Below are positions 1-7,629 of a stretch of DNA of 38,604 bases, one piece after another. The first letter of the stretch is position 1. Every line of letters begins with the position of its first letter. A program made the position numbers and the translations under genes. Source of the DNA: Actinomycetota bacterium. Its GTDB lineage: Bacteria; Actinomycetota; Acidimicrobiia; Acidimicrobiales; Acidimicrobilacustridaceae. Under the pieces are notes generated by a model that worked only from the letters and a program-made list of their open reading frames with translations, searched no databases and was not told where the DNA came from. The stretch covers positions 1-38,604 of the forward strand of contig WLCQ01000007.1 of assembly GCA_009705225.1 (NCBI GenBank), given 5' to 3'.

Positions 1-147
1 CTCGTGGGCTACGGCGCCACCCATGAACGCGAACGCTTCGGCAAGGTCATCTACGACGTCAACCAGATCGGCATCGACGTGAAGGCGCGTCGTGAACAGA
101 TGCGGGCCTACAGCGAGTTCTTCAGCATTCCCGACGAACCCTGGTGA
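1..147 (+). CDS. C-terminal fragment of an unidentified protein
   Basis: Open from the window edge in frame 1 and ending at TGA 145-147, giving 48 residues that end in IPDEPW. The visible part is charged and looks helical (ERERFGKVIYDV, then DVKARREQMRAYSEFF). I do not recognise the family, and the start and most of the protein lie outside the window. Its stop codon meets the ribF stop tail to tail (shared TGATCA at 145-150), so the two genes converge with no spacer and no room for a conventional terminator. The coding call rests on the continuous frame, its composition and the exact abutment with ribF. Confidence 0.6.
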   Translation, partial: LVGYGATHERERFGKVIYDVNQIGIDVKARREQMRAYSEFFSIPDEPW

Positions 148-1101
148 TCAGAGCGGCGAGAGGACTGCGGCAGCGCGCTCGACGTCACGACCCATCTGGG
201 CGATGAGCGCCTCGACCGAGTCGAACTTCAGCTCATCGCGCAGATGCTCGACGAACTGCACGCGGGCTGGCTGTCCGTAGAGATCACCGTCGAAAGAGAT
301 GAGGTGCGCCTCGAGTAACGAGGTGTCAGCGAACTCGTAGAACGTGGGGCGACGACCAAGCGAGATGGCTGTGGGATGACGCTCGCCATCAGGGGTGAAA
401 TACCAACCGGCGTAGATGCCGTCGGCCGGCAGACAGATGGCTTCGGGCACTGCAACATTGGCGGTGCGGAACCCGAGGTCGCGGGCTCGGGCATCACCAT
501 GGCCGACGATGCCGCGAACCTCATGTGGTCGACCGAGCATGACGTTCGCGCTTTCAAGGTCTCCATCGGTCAGCGCCCGACGGATCCTGGTGGACGACAC
601 CGGCCCATCATCACGACCGGCCCCCTCGATGCCGACAAGTTCGTGACCCACGACCTCGAAGCCGAGCTCGGCTCCCATGGTGCGCAGCAACGCAACATTC
701 CCGGATCGACGATGCCCGAAATGGAAGTCCTCTCCCACTGCCACGAGACGAGCACCGAGTGCGCTGCTGAGTACTTCGGTGACGAAATCCTCGGCGCTCT
801 CCGTGGCCCGTTCGGCATCGAAATGCACGACGTAGACGAGATCGACGCCGCAGTCGGCGAGTAGTTCGAGTTTCTGGTCGAGATCGGTGAGCAGAAGTGG
901 GGCCGATTCGGGGCGCACCACTGAAGCCGGGTGACGATCGAAGGTGACGACTGCGGTCTGCAGTCCGCGCTGCTCGGCCACCTCGCGCACCGAGGCGATC
1001 ACCGCCCGATGCCCGCGATGCACCCCATCGAATGCGCCAATAGTGACCGCAGTCCCCGAAGGGGGTCGAGTGAACGTCGAGTCGTCGCGGATGACCTTCA
1101 T
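148..1101 (-). CDS. ribF: Bifunctional riboflavin kinase / FAD synthetase
   Basis: Makes FMN from riboflavin and then FAD from FMN, in the cytoplasm. The 317-aa length is normal for the family. The N-terminal nucleotidyltransferase domain shows AVTIGAFDGVHRGH, with the HxGH-type histidines at 28 and 31. The C-terminal flavokinase domain starts near residue 200 and includes GFRTAN, DGIYAGWY and SLGRRPTF. The usual PTAN motif reads RTAN here (Arg212 for Pro), while Thr and Asn are kept. I chose the ATG at 1101 because it opens on the conserved N-terminus and lies 14 bases after truB; the reading frame extends further upstream, but that part only overlaps truB. It is the last gene of the rimP-nusA-infB-rbfA-truB-ribF run. 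The family call is secure. Confidence 0.95.
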   Translation of the reverse strand: MKVIRDDSTFTRPPSGTAVTIGAFDGVHRGHRAVIASVREVAEQRGLQTAVVTFDRHPASVVRPESAPLLLTDLDQKLELLADCGVDLVYVVHFDAERATESAEDFVTEVLSSALGARLVAVGEDFHFGHRRSGNVALLRTMGAELGFEVVGHELVGIEGAGRDDGPVSSTRIRRALTDGDLESANVMLGRPHEVRGIVGHGDARARDLGFRTANVAVPEAICLPADGIYAGWYFTPDGERHPTAISLGRRPTFYEFADTSLLEAHLISFDGDLYGQPARVQFVEHLRDELKFDSVEALIAQMGRDVERAAAVLSPL

Positions 1102-1115
1102 GGCGAAGGCGAACG

Positions 1116-2099
1116 CTACCCGTCGATCGGGTCTGACGACGAAGGCGGCGCTGAGCGCGAACCGTCGACGGGAGAACCCGCAGCATCGTCGGGCGGTACT
1201 GAAGCGGAACCCTCGATCGGCGCCACCACCACTTCCGGCTTCACGGTCCCGCCGCGATGCGCCGCGTACACGGCCAGTAGTCGACCATCGTCGTCGACGA
1301 TCACCCACGGGCCTTCGCCGGCGAAGCGTTCGTCGCGCGGCAGCACCTTGCCGTGGCCGACGTCGAGCCGTTCGCTCTCGGTCACCACGATGGTCGGGTA
1401 GTCGCGCAGAGCCGAAGCAGGGGTGAGCAACGATGCGGGCGAGATCGAGGCGAGCGGGAGTGCATCGGCGAGCGAGAACGACCCGATCGCGGTGCGACGC
1501 AGATCGCGGAGATGCGCTCCGCCACCGAGCGCGGTCCCGAGATCGGCCGCCAAGGTACGCACATAGGTACCCGACGAGCATTCGACCTCGGCGCGGATGA
1601 TGTGCGCCTCGCCGGTGGGAGTGACCGTGAACCTATGAACCGTGACCGGACGCGGCGCGCGTTCCACCTCGATGCCCTCGCGTGCGAGTTCATGGAGGCG
1701 GCGACCGTCGATCTTCACGGCGGAGACCATGGGAGGAATCTGCATGATGTCGCCGGTGAGTCCCCGGGCCGCGGCCTCGATCTGCTCGAAGGTCACCGAT
1801 GACATGTCGTAGGTGGCCACCACCTCGCCGGAATCGTCGAGTGTGGTGGTCTCGGTACCGAGCACGATGTCGCAGGTATAGGTCTTGGGCAGGGCAGTAA
1901 GAAAGCGCAGCAACCGCGTGACCCTCCCCACACCGAGCAACAAGATGCCAGTGGCATCGGGATCGAGCGTGCCGGAGTGTCCGACCTTGCGGGTGCCGAG
2001 TAGACCCCGGGACTTGGCAACGACATCGTGAGAGGTCCAGCCCGCGTCCTTGTCGACGACAACCAGGCCGTCGGGGCCGTCGTTGCGACGGCGACTCAC
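1116..2099 (-). CDS. truB: tRNA pseudouridine(55) synthase TruB
   Basis: Converts U55 of the T-loop of tRNAs to pseudouridine. The 327-aa protein opens with DGLVVVDKDAGWTSHDVV and has the family signature GHSGTLDPDATG with the catalytic aspartate at about residue 46. A later segment (PPMVSAVKIDGRRLHELAR) is also typical. The last 30 or so residues after the PUA-like region are a Ser/Pro/Asp-rich tail that looks unstructured. The start is GTG at 2099-2097, which overlaps the rbfA stop as GTGA, so translation is probably coupled to rbfA. The ribF start lies 14 bases downstream. Confidence 0.95.
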   Translation of the reverse strand: MSRRRNDGPDGLVVVDKDAGWTSHDVVAKSRGLLGTRKVGHSGTLDPDATGILLLGVGRVTRLLRFLTALPKTYTCDIVLGTETTTLDDSGEVVATYDMSSVTFEQIEAAARGLTGDIMQIPPMVSAVKIDGRRLHELAREGIEVERAPRPVTVHRFTVTPTGEAHIIRAEVECSSGTYVRTLAADLGTALGGGAHLRDLRRTAIGSFSLADALPLASISPASLLTPASALRDYPTIVVTESERLDVGHGKVLPRDERFAGEGPWVIVDDDGRLLAVYAAHRGGTVKPEVVVAPIEGSASVPPDDAAGSPVDGSRSAPPSSSDPIDG

Positions 2100-2485
2100 G
2101 ACTGGTCGTCGTCGGCCGGGATCGGCAATTCCGAAAGCAGCGAATCGATCCGCTCTCCAGCCCTGATGGCCGGATCTGGTTCGAAGCTCAGCTCCGGAGT
2201 GTGCTTCATCCGGGCCTGACGACCGATTGCACCCTGCAGGCGCCAGCGCAGTTCGCCGAACGCCTCAAGAATCTCGGGATCACCATCTTCACCCCGGATG
2301 GAGTCGAAGAACACGACTGCGTGACGCAGATCGCCATCGATCGAGACCGAAGTAATGGTGAGTAGTTGCAAACGGTCATCGTCGAGATGCTCGAGTTCGT
2401 CAGCGAGGATCTCGCGCAGCAGTTCGTTGATCCGAGCTGTGCGCGGGTACTGACGCGGGTTTCCGTGATTTCGTTGCCTTGCCAT
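2096..2485 (-). CDS. rbfA: 30S ribosome-binding factor RbfA
   Basis: A small KH-like protein that binds the 30S subunit during late maturation of 16S rRNA. The 129-aa length matches the family. Recognisable features are RTARINELLREILADELE at the N-terminus, TSVSIDGDLRHAVVFFDS in the core, and an arginine-containing helix (ELRWRLQGAIGRQARMKHTPEL). The ATG at 2485 was chosen over longer in-frame options because GGAGG sits a few bases before it and the homologous sequence begins there. It follows infB by 62 bases that contain a long inverted repeat, and it overlaps truB by four bases. Confidence 0.93.
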   Translation of the reverse strand: MARQRNHGNPRQYPRTARINELLREILADELEHLDDDRLQLLTITSVSIDGDLRHAVVFFDSIRGEDGDPEILEAFGELRWRLQGAIGRQARMKHTPELSFEPDPAIRAGERIDSLLSELPIPADDDQS

Positions 2486-2517
2486 CGTCGACCTCCGGGC
2501 GAGAACCGAGCGCTGAT

Positions 2518-2544
2518 GGATCGATGGCAGCCTGCCATCGATCC
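2518..2544 (-). terminator. Perfect inverted repeat just after the infB stop
   Basis: Two exactly complementary 13-base arms (2518-2530 and 2532-2544) flank one central base, so the RNA could form a 12-bp stem with a 3-base loop. It begins three bases after the infB stop codon on the transcript. No U-tract follows, so it is not a classical intrinsic terminator. It may instead be a U-less terminator, an mRNA-processing or protection hairpin, or a way to lower rbfA output relative to infB. The structure is seen directly; the function is inferred. Confidence 0.4.
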
Positions 2545-2547
2545 GGA

Positions 2548-5424
2548 TCAGACGCGGGGGATCTCGCGGTCCTCGTAGGTTTCGATGATGTCGCCGGGCT
2601 TGAGATCCTGGAAATCGGTGAGACCGATACCGCACTCGAATCCGGTGGCCACTTCACGCACATCGTCTTTGAAACGACGCAGTGACGAGACTGCGCCCTT
2701 CCAGATGACGGTGCCCTCCCGGAGGAAGCGGACCTTGGACCCACGGGTGATCTGACCGTTCTGCACCATGCAACCGGCGATGGCGCCGACCTTCGGAACA
2801 CGGAAGATCTCGCGGACCTCGGCATCGCCGGTGACCACTTCTTCGTAGACCGGCTGGAGCAGACCCAGCATGGCGTTCTCGATGTCCTCGAGTACCTGGT
2901 AGATGATTTCGTAGGTTCGGATCTCGACGCGTTCGGTATCGGCCAGTTCACGAGCCTGACGATCGGGACGCACGTTGAAGCCGATGATGGTGGCGTTCGA
3001 GGTGGCGGCGAGCTGCACATCGTTCTGGGTGATGCCGCCCACTGCACGATGCACGAATGCCAGCTTGACCTCAGGCCGTTCGAGCTTCTTCAGGCTTTCG
3101 GTGAGCGCCTCGAGCGAGCCGGTCACGTCGGCCTTGACGATCAGGTTCAGCGTGGCGGATTCGCCGGACTGGATCTGTTGGAAGATGTCCTCGAGCTTGG
3201 CACCACCGCTCATGGCATGGGCCTCGCGTCCGATGGATGCGACTCGAAGCCAATGTTCACGAGTGGCAGCCACCTTCGAGGCGGTCTTCTCATCAGGGGC
3301 AACCACGAATCGGTCACCTGAAATGGCGACATCGGAGAGACCAAGAACCTGCACCGGCATTGCCGGGCCAGCTTCCTTGATCTGCTTGCCCTTGTCGTCG
3401 ATGAGCGCACGGACACGGCCCCACGCCGCGCCGGCCACGAGCGGATCGCCGACCCGTAGGGTGCCGTGCTGCACGAGGATGGTGGCAACGGGGCCACGGC
3501 CGATGTCGAGGTTGGATTCGAGCACGACGCCGCGGGCACGCCCGTCCTCGGTGGCCCGGAGGTCTTCGAGTTCGGAGATGACCAGCACGTTTTCAAGCAG
3601 ATCGTCGATACCCAGATTCTGCAGCGCCGATACCTCAACCATGACGGTGTCGCCACCCCACGCTTCGGGAACGAGTCCGTGCTCGGAGAGTTGCTGCATC
3701 ACACGAGTGGGATCGGCGTTGTCGCGGTCGACCTTGTTGATGGCGACGAGGATGGGCACCTCGGCGGCCTTGGCATGGTTGAGCGCCTCGATGGTCTGGG
3801 GCATGACGCCGTCGTCGGCAGCGACTACGAGGATGACGATGTCGGTGGCTTCGGCACCACGGGCTCGCATGGCGGTGAACGCCTCATGGCCGGGGGTGTC
3901 GAGGAAGGTCAGTACGCGCCCGTCCTTTTCGGCCTGATAGGCGCCGATGTGCTGGGTGATTCCGCCGGCCTCGCCGGCGACCACATTGGCATTGCGGATC
4001 TGATCAAGCAGCTTGGTCTTGCCGTGATCGACGTGTCCCATGACGGTGATGACCGGGGGACGATGCGGCCAGGACTCATAGGTCTCATCGTCGACGTCCT
4101 CGTCGAGCATGAGGAGCTTCTGGAGTTCGACTTCCTGTTCCTCACCGGGGTTGACGAGACGGATCTCGGCACCGATCTCAGCGGCGAACAGTTCGATCAT
4201 GTCATCGTTCAGCGACTGGGTCGCCGTGACCATCTCACCCTGCTGCATGAGGAAGCGAACAACATCGGCTGCGGTTCGGTTGAGCTTCGGACCCAATTCC
4301 TGGGGGGTGGTGGCGCGCTCCACCACGATCATGCCGATGGGGACAGGCGCCTCGCGCGGGGTGTAACTCGGTGCATCGATCGGCTGGAGTTCGTCCTGAC
4401 TGCGACGACGACGGCCCTTGCGGCGCTGCGGGCGACGCGGTCCACCGGGACCACCACCGGGACGACCACCGCCACCGGGACGACCACCAGGCCCACCACC
4501 GGGACCTCCGGGACCACCGGGACCACCACCGAAACCACTGCCGGGACCGCTGGGGGAACCACCAGGACCGCCGGGACGCGGGCCGCTGGGTCCGCCGGGA
4601 CGGGTACCAGGACCACCGGGACGGGCACCGGGACCACCGGGGCGACCGGTGGGCGGGATATCGCGACGAGCACCGGGCGGCGGCGGAATCGGTTTTCCTG
4701 TTGCCGACGTGGGCGGACGCATGCCAGGGGGCGGCGGAATGGGCTTGCCTGTTGCTGATGTCGGCGGACGCGGAGGCGCATCACTGCGGGCGGCGGGAGC
4801 GGCGGGACGCGGTGGGGCGTCGGACGGCGCAACGGCCGCAGGAGCGGCGGGAGCCGCAGGAGCCTGCGTCGGCTCGGCAGCCGGGCGCGGTGCCGGCGGT
4901 TCTTCGCGTCGCACTGGTCCGGCGCTTCCCGAGGAGGAGATGACCCTCTTCGGCGGTGCGGGCGGTACTGCAGGAGCAGGGGGAGCAGCAGGCGGTGCTG
5001 CAGGGGCTGCTGCCGGAGCAGGAGCCGGGGCCGGGGCGTCGACGACTGCGGCATCAGCGGTAGTAACCGGGACTTCGGGGACAACCGGAGACACCGGGGC
5101 GGGTGCCTCGACAGCAGGAACCTCGACTGCGGGAACCTGGGCAGTTGGCTCCTCCGGAGCGGAAGCATCGGCCTTGGTGGCCGCTGCTTTCTTGGCAGCA
5201 GCCTTCTTGGCCGGCTTCTTCTCGGCCTCGGGCTCCTCGGGCTGGACATCGCGGATCAGACCCTCACGCTCCGCCTTGCGACGGACACGATCGGCCTGCG
5301 CCTCGACCACACTCGAGGAGTGGGTCTTGACGCCGATCCCGAGCGCGACGCACAGATCGAGGGTCTCTTTGTTGGTGAGCCCTAGTTCTCGAGCCAGCTC
5401 GTGGACACGGATGTTTGACGGCAA
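2548..5424 (-). CDS. infB: Translation initiation factor IF-2
   Basis: GTPase that brings fMet-tRNA to the 30S subunit and promotes subunit joining. The 958-aa protein has an N-terminal IF2_N domain (RVHELARELGLTNKETLDL), a long Ala/Pro/Gly-rich low-complexity linker (about residues 75-340), a basic stretch (RRPQRRKGRRRR), a second IF2_N-like domain, then the G domain: GHVDHGKT at 463-470, DTPGH at 509-513 and NKVD at 563-566. Domains II-IV follow and end in FECGIGLTDFQDLKPGDIIE. The start is TTG at 5424-5422, supported by GAGGT five bases upstream and by the family N-terminus beginning there. A 130-base gap separates it from nusA, and ylxR, often found there, is absent. The linker contains two near-identical 16-residue units. 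Confidence 0.97.
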   Translation of the reverse strand: MPSNIRVHELARELGLTNKETLDLCVALGIGVKTHSSSVVEAQADRVRRKAEREGLIRDVQPEEPEAEKKPAKKAAAKKAAATKADASAPEEPTAQVPAVEVPAVEAPAPVSPVVPEVPVTTADAAVVDAPAPAPAPAAAPAAPPAAPPAPAVPPAPPKRVISSSGSAGPVRREEPPAPRPAAEPTQAPAAPAAPAAVAPSDAPPRPAAPAARSDAPPRPPTSATGKPIPPPPGMRPPTSATGKPIPPPPGARRDIPPTGRPGGPGARPGGPGTRPGGPSGPRPGGPGGSPSGPGSGFGGGPGGPGGPGGGPGGRPGGGGRPGGGPGGPRRPQRRKGRRRRSQDELQPIDAPSYTPREAPVPIGMIVVERATTPQELGPKLNRTAADVVRFLMQQGEMVTATQSLNDDMIELFAAEIGAEIRLVNPGEEQEVELQKLLMLDEDVDDETYESWPHRPPVITVMGHVDHGKTKLLDQIRNANVVAGEAGGITQHIGAYQAEKDGRVLTFLDTPGHEAFTAMRARGAEATDIVILVVAADDGVMPQTIEALNHAKAAEVPILVAINKVDRDNADPTRVMQQLSEHGLVPEAWGGDTVMVEVSALQNLGIDDLLENVLVISELEDLRATEDGRARGVVLESNLDIGRGPVATILVQHGTLRVGDPLVAGAAWGRVRALIDDKGKQIKEAGPAMPVQVLGLSDVAISGDRFVVAPDEKTASKVAATREHWLRVASIGREAHAMSGGAKLEDIFQQIQSGESATLNLIVKADVTGSLEALTESLKKLERPEVKLAFVHRAVGGITQNDVQLAATSNATIIGFNVRPDRQARELADTERVEIRTYEIIYQVLEDIENAMLGLLQPVYEEVVTGDAEVREIFRVPKVGAIAGCMVQNGQITRGSKVRFLREGTVIWKGAVSSLRRFKDDVREVATGFECGIGLTDFQDLKPGDIIETYEDREIPRV

Positions 5425-5478
5425 CTGCTACCTCAGTCTTCTCGACATCGTGGTTCGCCCCTCGGCGCCTGCGATGTG

Positions 5479-5498
5479 TTCCCGGCTGGAGCCGGGAA
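5479..5498 (-). other. Hairpin in the nusA-infB spacer
   Basis: Nine-base arms (5479-5487 and 5490-5498) are perfectly complementary around a two-base centre, within the 130-base spacer between nusA and infB. No run of U follows on the minus-strand transcript, so it is a weak terminator candidate at best. It could attenuate or stabilise the infB part of the mRNA. The rest of the spacer (5425-5478 and 5499-5554) holds the infB ribosome-binding site and no gene that I can support. Confidence 0.35.
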
Positions 5499-5554
5499 GC
5501 GGGTTGTAATCCTCGCACGACCAGCGGTCGTACACGAACGGTTGATGGCTGGTG

Positions 5555-6817
5555 CTACTGGTCGCCCTCGTCCGATTCGCCCGATTCGGACGTCACGGTA
5601 TCGGTGTCTGCTTCCGCATCCACGGGTTCTGAAACCTCGGAGGCCCCAGAATCGGCATCGGCTTCGGTTGCCGGCGTGGCGACGGCCTCACCGGCAGCTT
5701 CGTCCTCGGCGGCCTGCACGTAGGCCTCCGCAGACATGGCCTCGCCACCCTCGGCGGGCTGCCAGACCTGTTCGCCGGTCTCGGAATCGACGATCCACTC
5801 GCCCTCGGCCCAATCCTGATTGGCGTAGGCCTCTTCCTCGGCGAGCTGGGTCTCGCTCTTGATATCGACGCGCCAACCGGTGAGACGAGCGGCGAGACGG
5901 GCGTTCTGGCCCTCCTTACCGATGGCCAGCGAGAGCTGGTAGTCGGGCACGATCACCTCAGCGGTGCCGGTGTCCTCATGGATCCGAACTTCCTTGACCT
6001 TGGCCGGCGACAGCGCCTTCATCACGAAATCGGCCGGTTCGTCGGAGAACGGCACGATGTCGATCTTCTCGCCGCGCAGTTCGTTGACGACCATGCGCAC
6101 GCGGGCACCCCGGGCGCCCACGCAGGCGCCGACGGGATCGACATTGGAGTCATTGGAGAGGACGGCAATCTTGGTGCGGGCCCCTGGTTCACGGGCACAG
6201 GCCTTGATCTCGACGATGCCGTCGGCGATCTCGGGAACCTCGAGTTCGAAGAGACGCTTGATGAGACCGGGATGCGTGCGGCTGGTGACGATCTGCGGGC
6301 CCTTGACGGTCTTGCGGACCTCGACGATGTAGGCCTTGACGCGGGCACCGGGTTCGGGGCGCTCGTAGGGCACCTGCTCGGCCTGGGGCATGAGCGCCTC
6401 CACCCGACCGAGGTCGAGCAGGGTGTAGCGGGCATCGGTCTGCTGGATGATGCCGGTGACGATGTCGCCCTCGCGGCCGGCGTACTCCTCGTACTTCATC
6501 TCGCGCTCAGCCTCGCGAATGCGCTGGTTCATGACCTGCTTGATGGTCTGGGCTGCGACGCGTCCCCACACCTCGGGCGGCGGGGTGACGTCGAACTCCT
6601 CGCCCATAGGGATGCCATCGTCGTCGAGGGCCTGGGCCATGACCCGAACATCACCGGAGTCAGGGTCGATGATGACCCACGCGTACTCCTGAGAGTTGGG
6701 AAGGCGCTTGTAGGCCGACTCGAACGCATCGGCAAGCGCCCCGAAGAGCGTGTCGACGGAGATTCCCTTGTCGGCGGCGAGCGCCTGCAGGGCCTCGATG
6801 AGGTCGGGGGTGTTCAT
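5555..6817 (-). CDS. nusA: Transcription termination/antitermination protein NusA
   Basis: Binds RNA polymerase and nascent RNA and modulates pausing, termination and antitermination. In 420 aa the order is the N-terminal polymerase-binding domain (residues 1-125), an S1 domain (about 130-200, starting [21 protein letters not shown]), and two KH domains with [15 protein letters not shown] and [20 protein letters not shown]. The last 70 residues are acidic and replace any C-terminal repeats. The ATG at 6817 overlaps the rimP stop as TGATG, which supports this start over longer in-frame ones. It lies between rimP and infB, the classical order. Confidence 0.96.
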   Translation of the reverse strand: MNTPDLIEALQALAADKGISVDTLFGALADAFESAYKRLPNSQEYAWVIIDPDSGDVRVMAQALDDDGIPMGEEFDVTPPPEVWGRVAAQTIKQVMNQRIREAEREMKYEEYAGREGDIVTGIIQQTDARYTLLDLGRVEALMPQAEQVPYERPEPGARVKAYIVEVRKTVKGPQIVTSRTHPGLIKRLFELEVPEIADGIVEIKACAREPGARTKIAVLSNDSNVDPVGACVGARGARVRMVVNELRGEKIDIVPFSDEPADFVMKALSPAKVKEVRIHEDTGTAEVIVPDYQLSLAIGKEGQNARLAARLTGWRVDIKSETQLAEEEAYANQDWAEGEWIVDSETGEQVWQPAEGGEAMSAEAYVQAAEDEAAGEAVATPATEADADSGASEVSEPVDAEADTDTVTSESGESDEGDQ

Positions 6818-7374
6818 CACGACTGGACCTTCTTCTGCTTGGGGGCAGCGCTGGCGGCTGCCTTCGTACCCGCGCCCGTGGGAGGTGCGGGTTTCGACTT
6901 GGGGCCACCGGGCTTGGGAGCCGCCGCCCACACGAAGATCGTGCGGGCTTTCTCGATGTCGACGTAATCGAAGGTGATGGACTCACCGACTGGTTCATCG
7001 AGGGCGATGGTGACCGAGGTTTCGTCGCTGTGAGTGACGACACCGGTGAAACGACGGCCCCCCGGGAAATCGGAGACGGTCTTGATGCTGACGACGCGGT
7101 TCGCCGCCCACTCCCAATGACGAGGGGTGCGCAGCTGCCGTTCGAGACCGGGACTCGACACCTCAAGGGTGTACTGACCGGCAATGGGATCGTGTTCATC
7201 GAATGCCCGGGACAACGCACGGGTAGTGGCGGTGAGATCAGCGACATCAACGCCGCCGGGCTTGTCGAGAGTGACCCGAAGTACCGCACCGGCCTGTTCG
7301 AGATCGAACAGTTCGAGTTCGAGGCCGGCAACGATGGGTTCGACGAGCGCACGGACACGGTCGGGGACGGACAT
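6817..7374 (-). CDS. rimP: Ribosome maturation factor RimP
   Basis: Needed for assembly of the 30S subunit. The 185-aa protein has the family's N-terminal domain (VRALVEPIVAGLELELFDLE, then YTLEVSSPGLERQL, the most conserved segment) and the SH3-like C-terminal domain (GRRFTGVV to FDYVDIEKART). About 35 Pro/Ala/Lys-rich residues follow as a disordered tail. The ATG at 7374 has a near-perfect Shine-Dalgarno (AGGAGG, six bases upstream). It is the first gene of its operon: the proS terminator lies upstream, and nusA overlaps its stop by one base. Confidence 0.93.
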   Translation of the reverse strand: MSVPDRVRALVEPIVAGLELELFDLEQAGAVLRVTLDKPGGVDVADLTATTRALSRAFDEHDPIAGQYTLEVSSPGLERQLRTPRHWEWAANRVVSIKTVSDFPGGRRFTGVVTHSDETSVTIALDEPVGESITFDYVDIEKARTIFVWAAAPKPGGPKSKPAPPTGAGTKAAASAAPKQKKVQS

Positions 7375-7521
7375 TGTTACCTCCTCTCGGGCTGCTGCCA
7401 GCTCTGACGGCTGGCGGATGTTCGATGATCAAGGGACGCACGCAGACGTGCAGGACCGGCCCACCGACTCCAACTCAGGCACCGGCGAGCGGTAGCTGAG
7501 AAACGGAACTGCGTCTGAATG
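7375..7521 (-). promoter_or_regulatory. Leader/promoter region of the rimP-nusA-infB operon
   Basis: This is the stretch between the proS terminator and rimP, so the operon's own promoter should lie here. I cannot point to a convincing -35/-10 pair. A small hairpin with six-base arms (7397-7402 and 7410-7415, seven-base loop) lies about 20 bases upstream of the rimP start, just before the Shine-Dalgarno, and could influence rimP translation. The call is positional. Confidence 0.3.
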
Positions 7522-7548
7522 AACAAAAGACGTGGGCTGGAGCCCACG
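7522..7548 (-). terminator. Intrinsic terminator downstream of proS
   Basis: On the minus-strand transcript, a GC-rich stem with eight-base arms (7541-7548 pairing with 7531-7538, two-base centre) is followed directly by TCTTTTG (7530-7524). Stem plus U-rich tail is the standard Rho-independent layout. It lies about 80 bases after the proS stop and separates the comM-to-proS block from the rimP operon. A role as an attenuator in a read-through transcript is also possible. Confidence 0.65.
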
Positions 7549-7629
7549 CCTTCGTCGGACCTGCGAACGATTGCGAGGTAGTAAGCGTACCCGAATCCTC
7601 ACCGGAGCGCCCATTCAGGGCTGCTCGGG

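Noticed and set aside
3466-4758. 430-codon open frame on the plus strand opposite infB
   Set aside because: Its Thr/Gly-rich end is the reverse reading of the IF-2 Gly/Pro linker; no independent signal.
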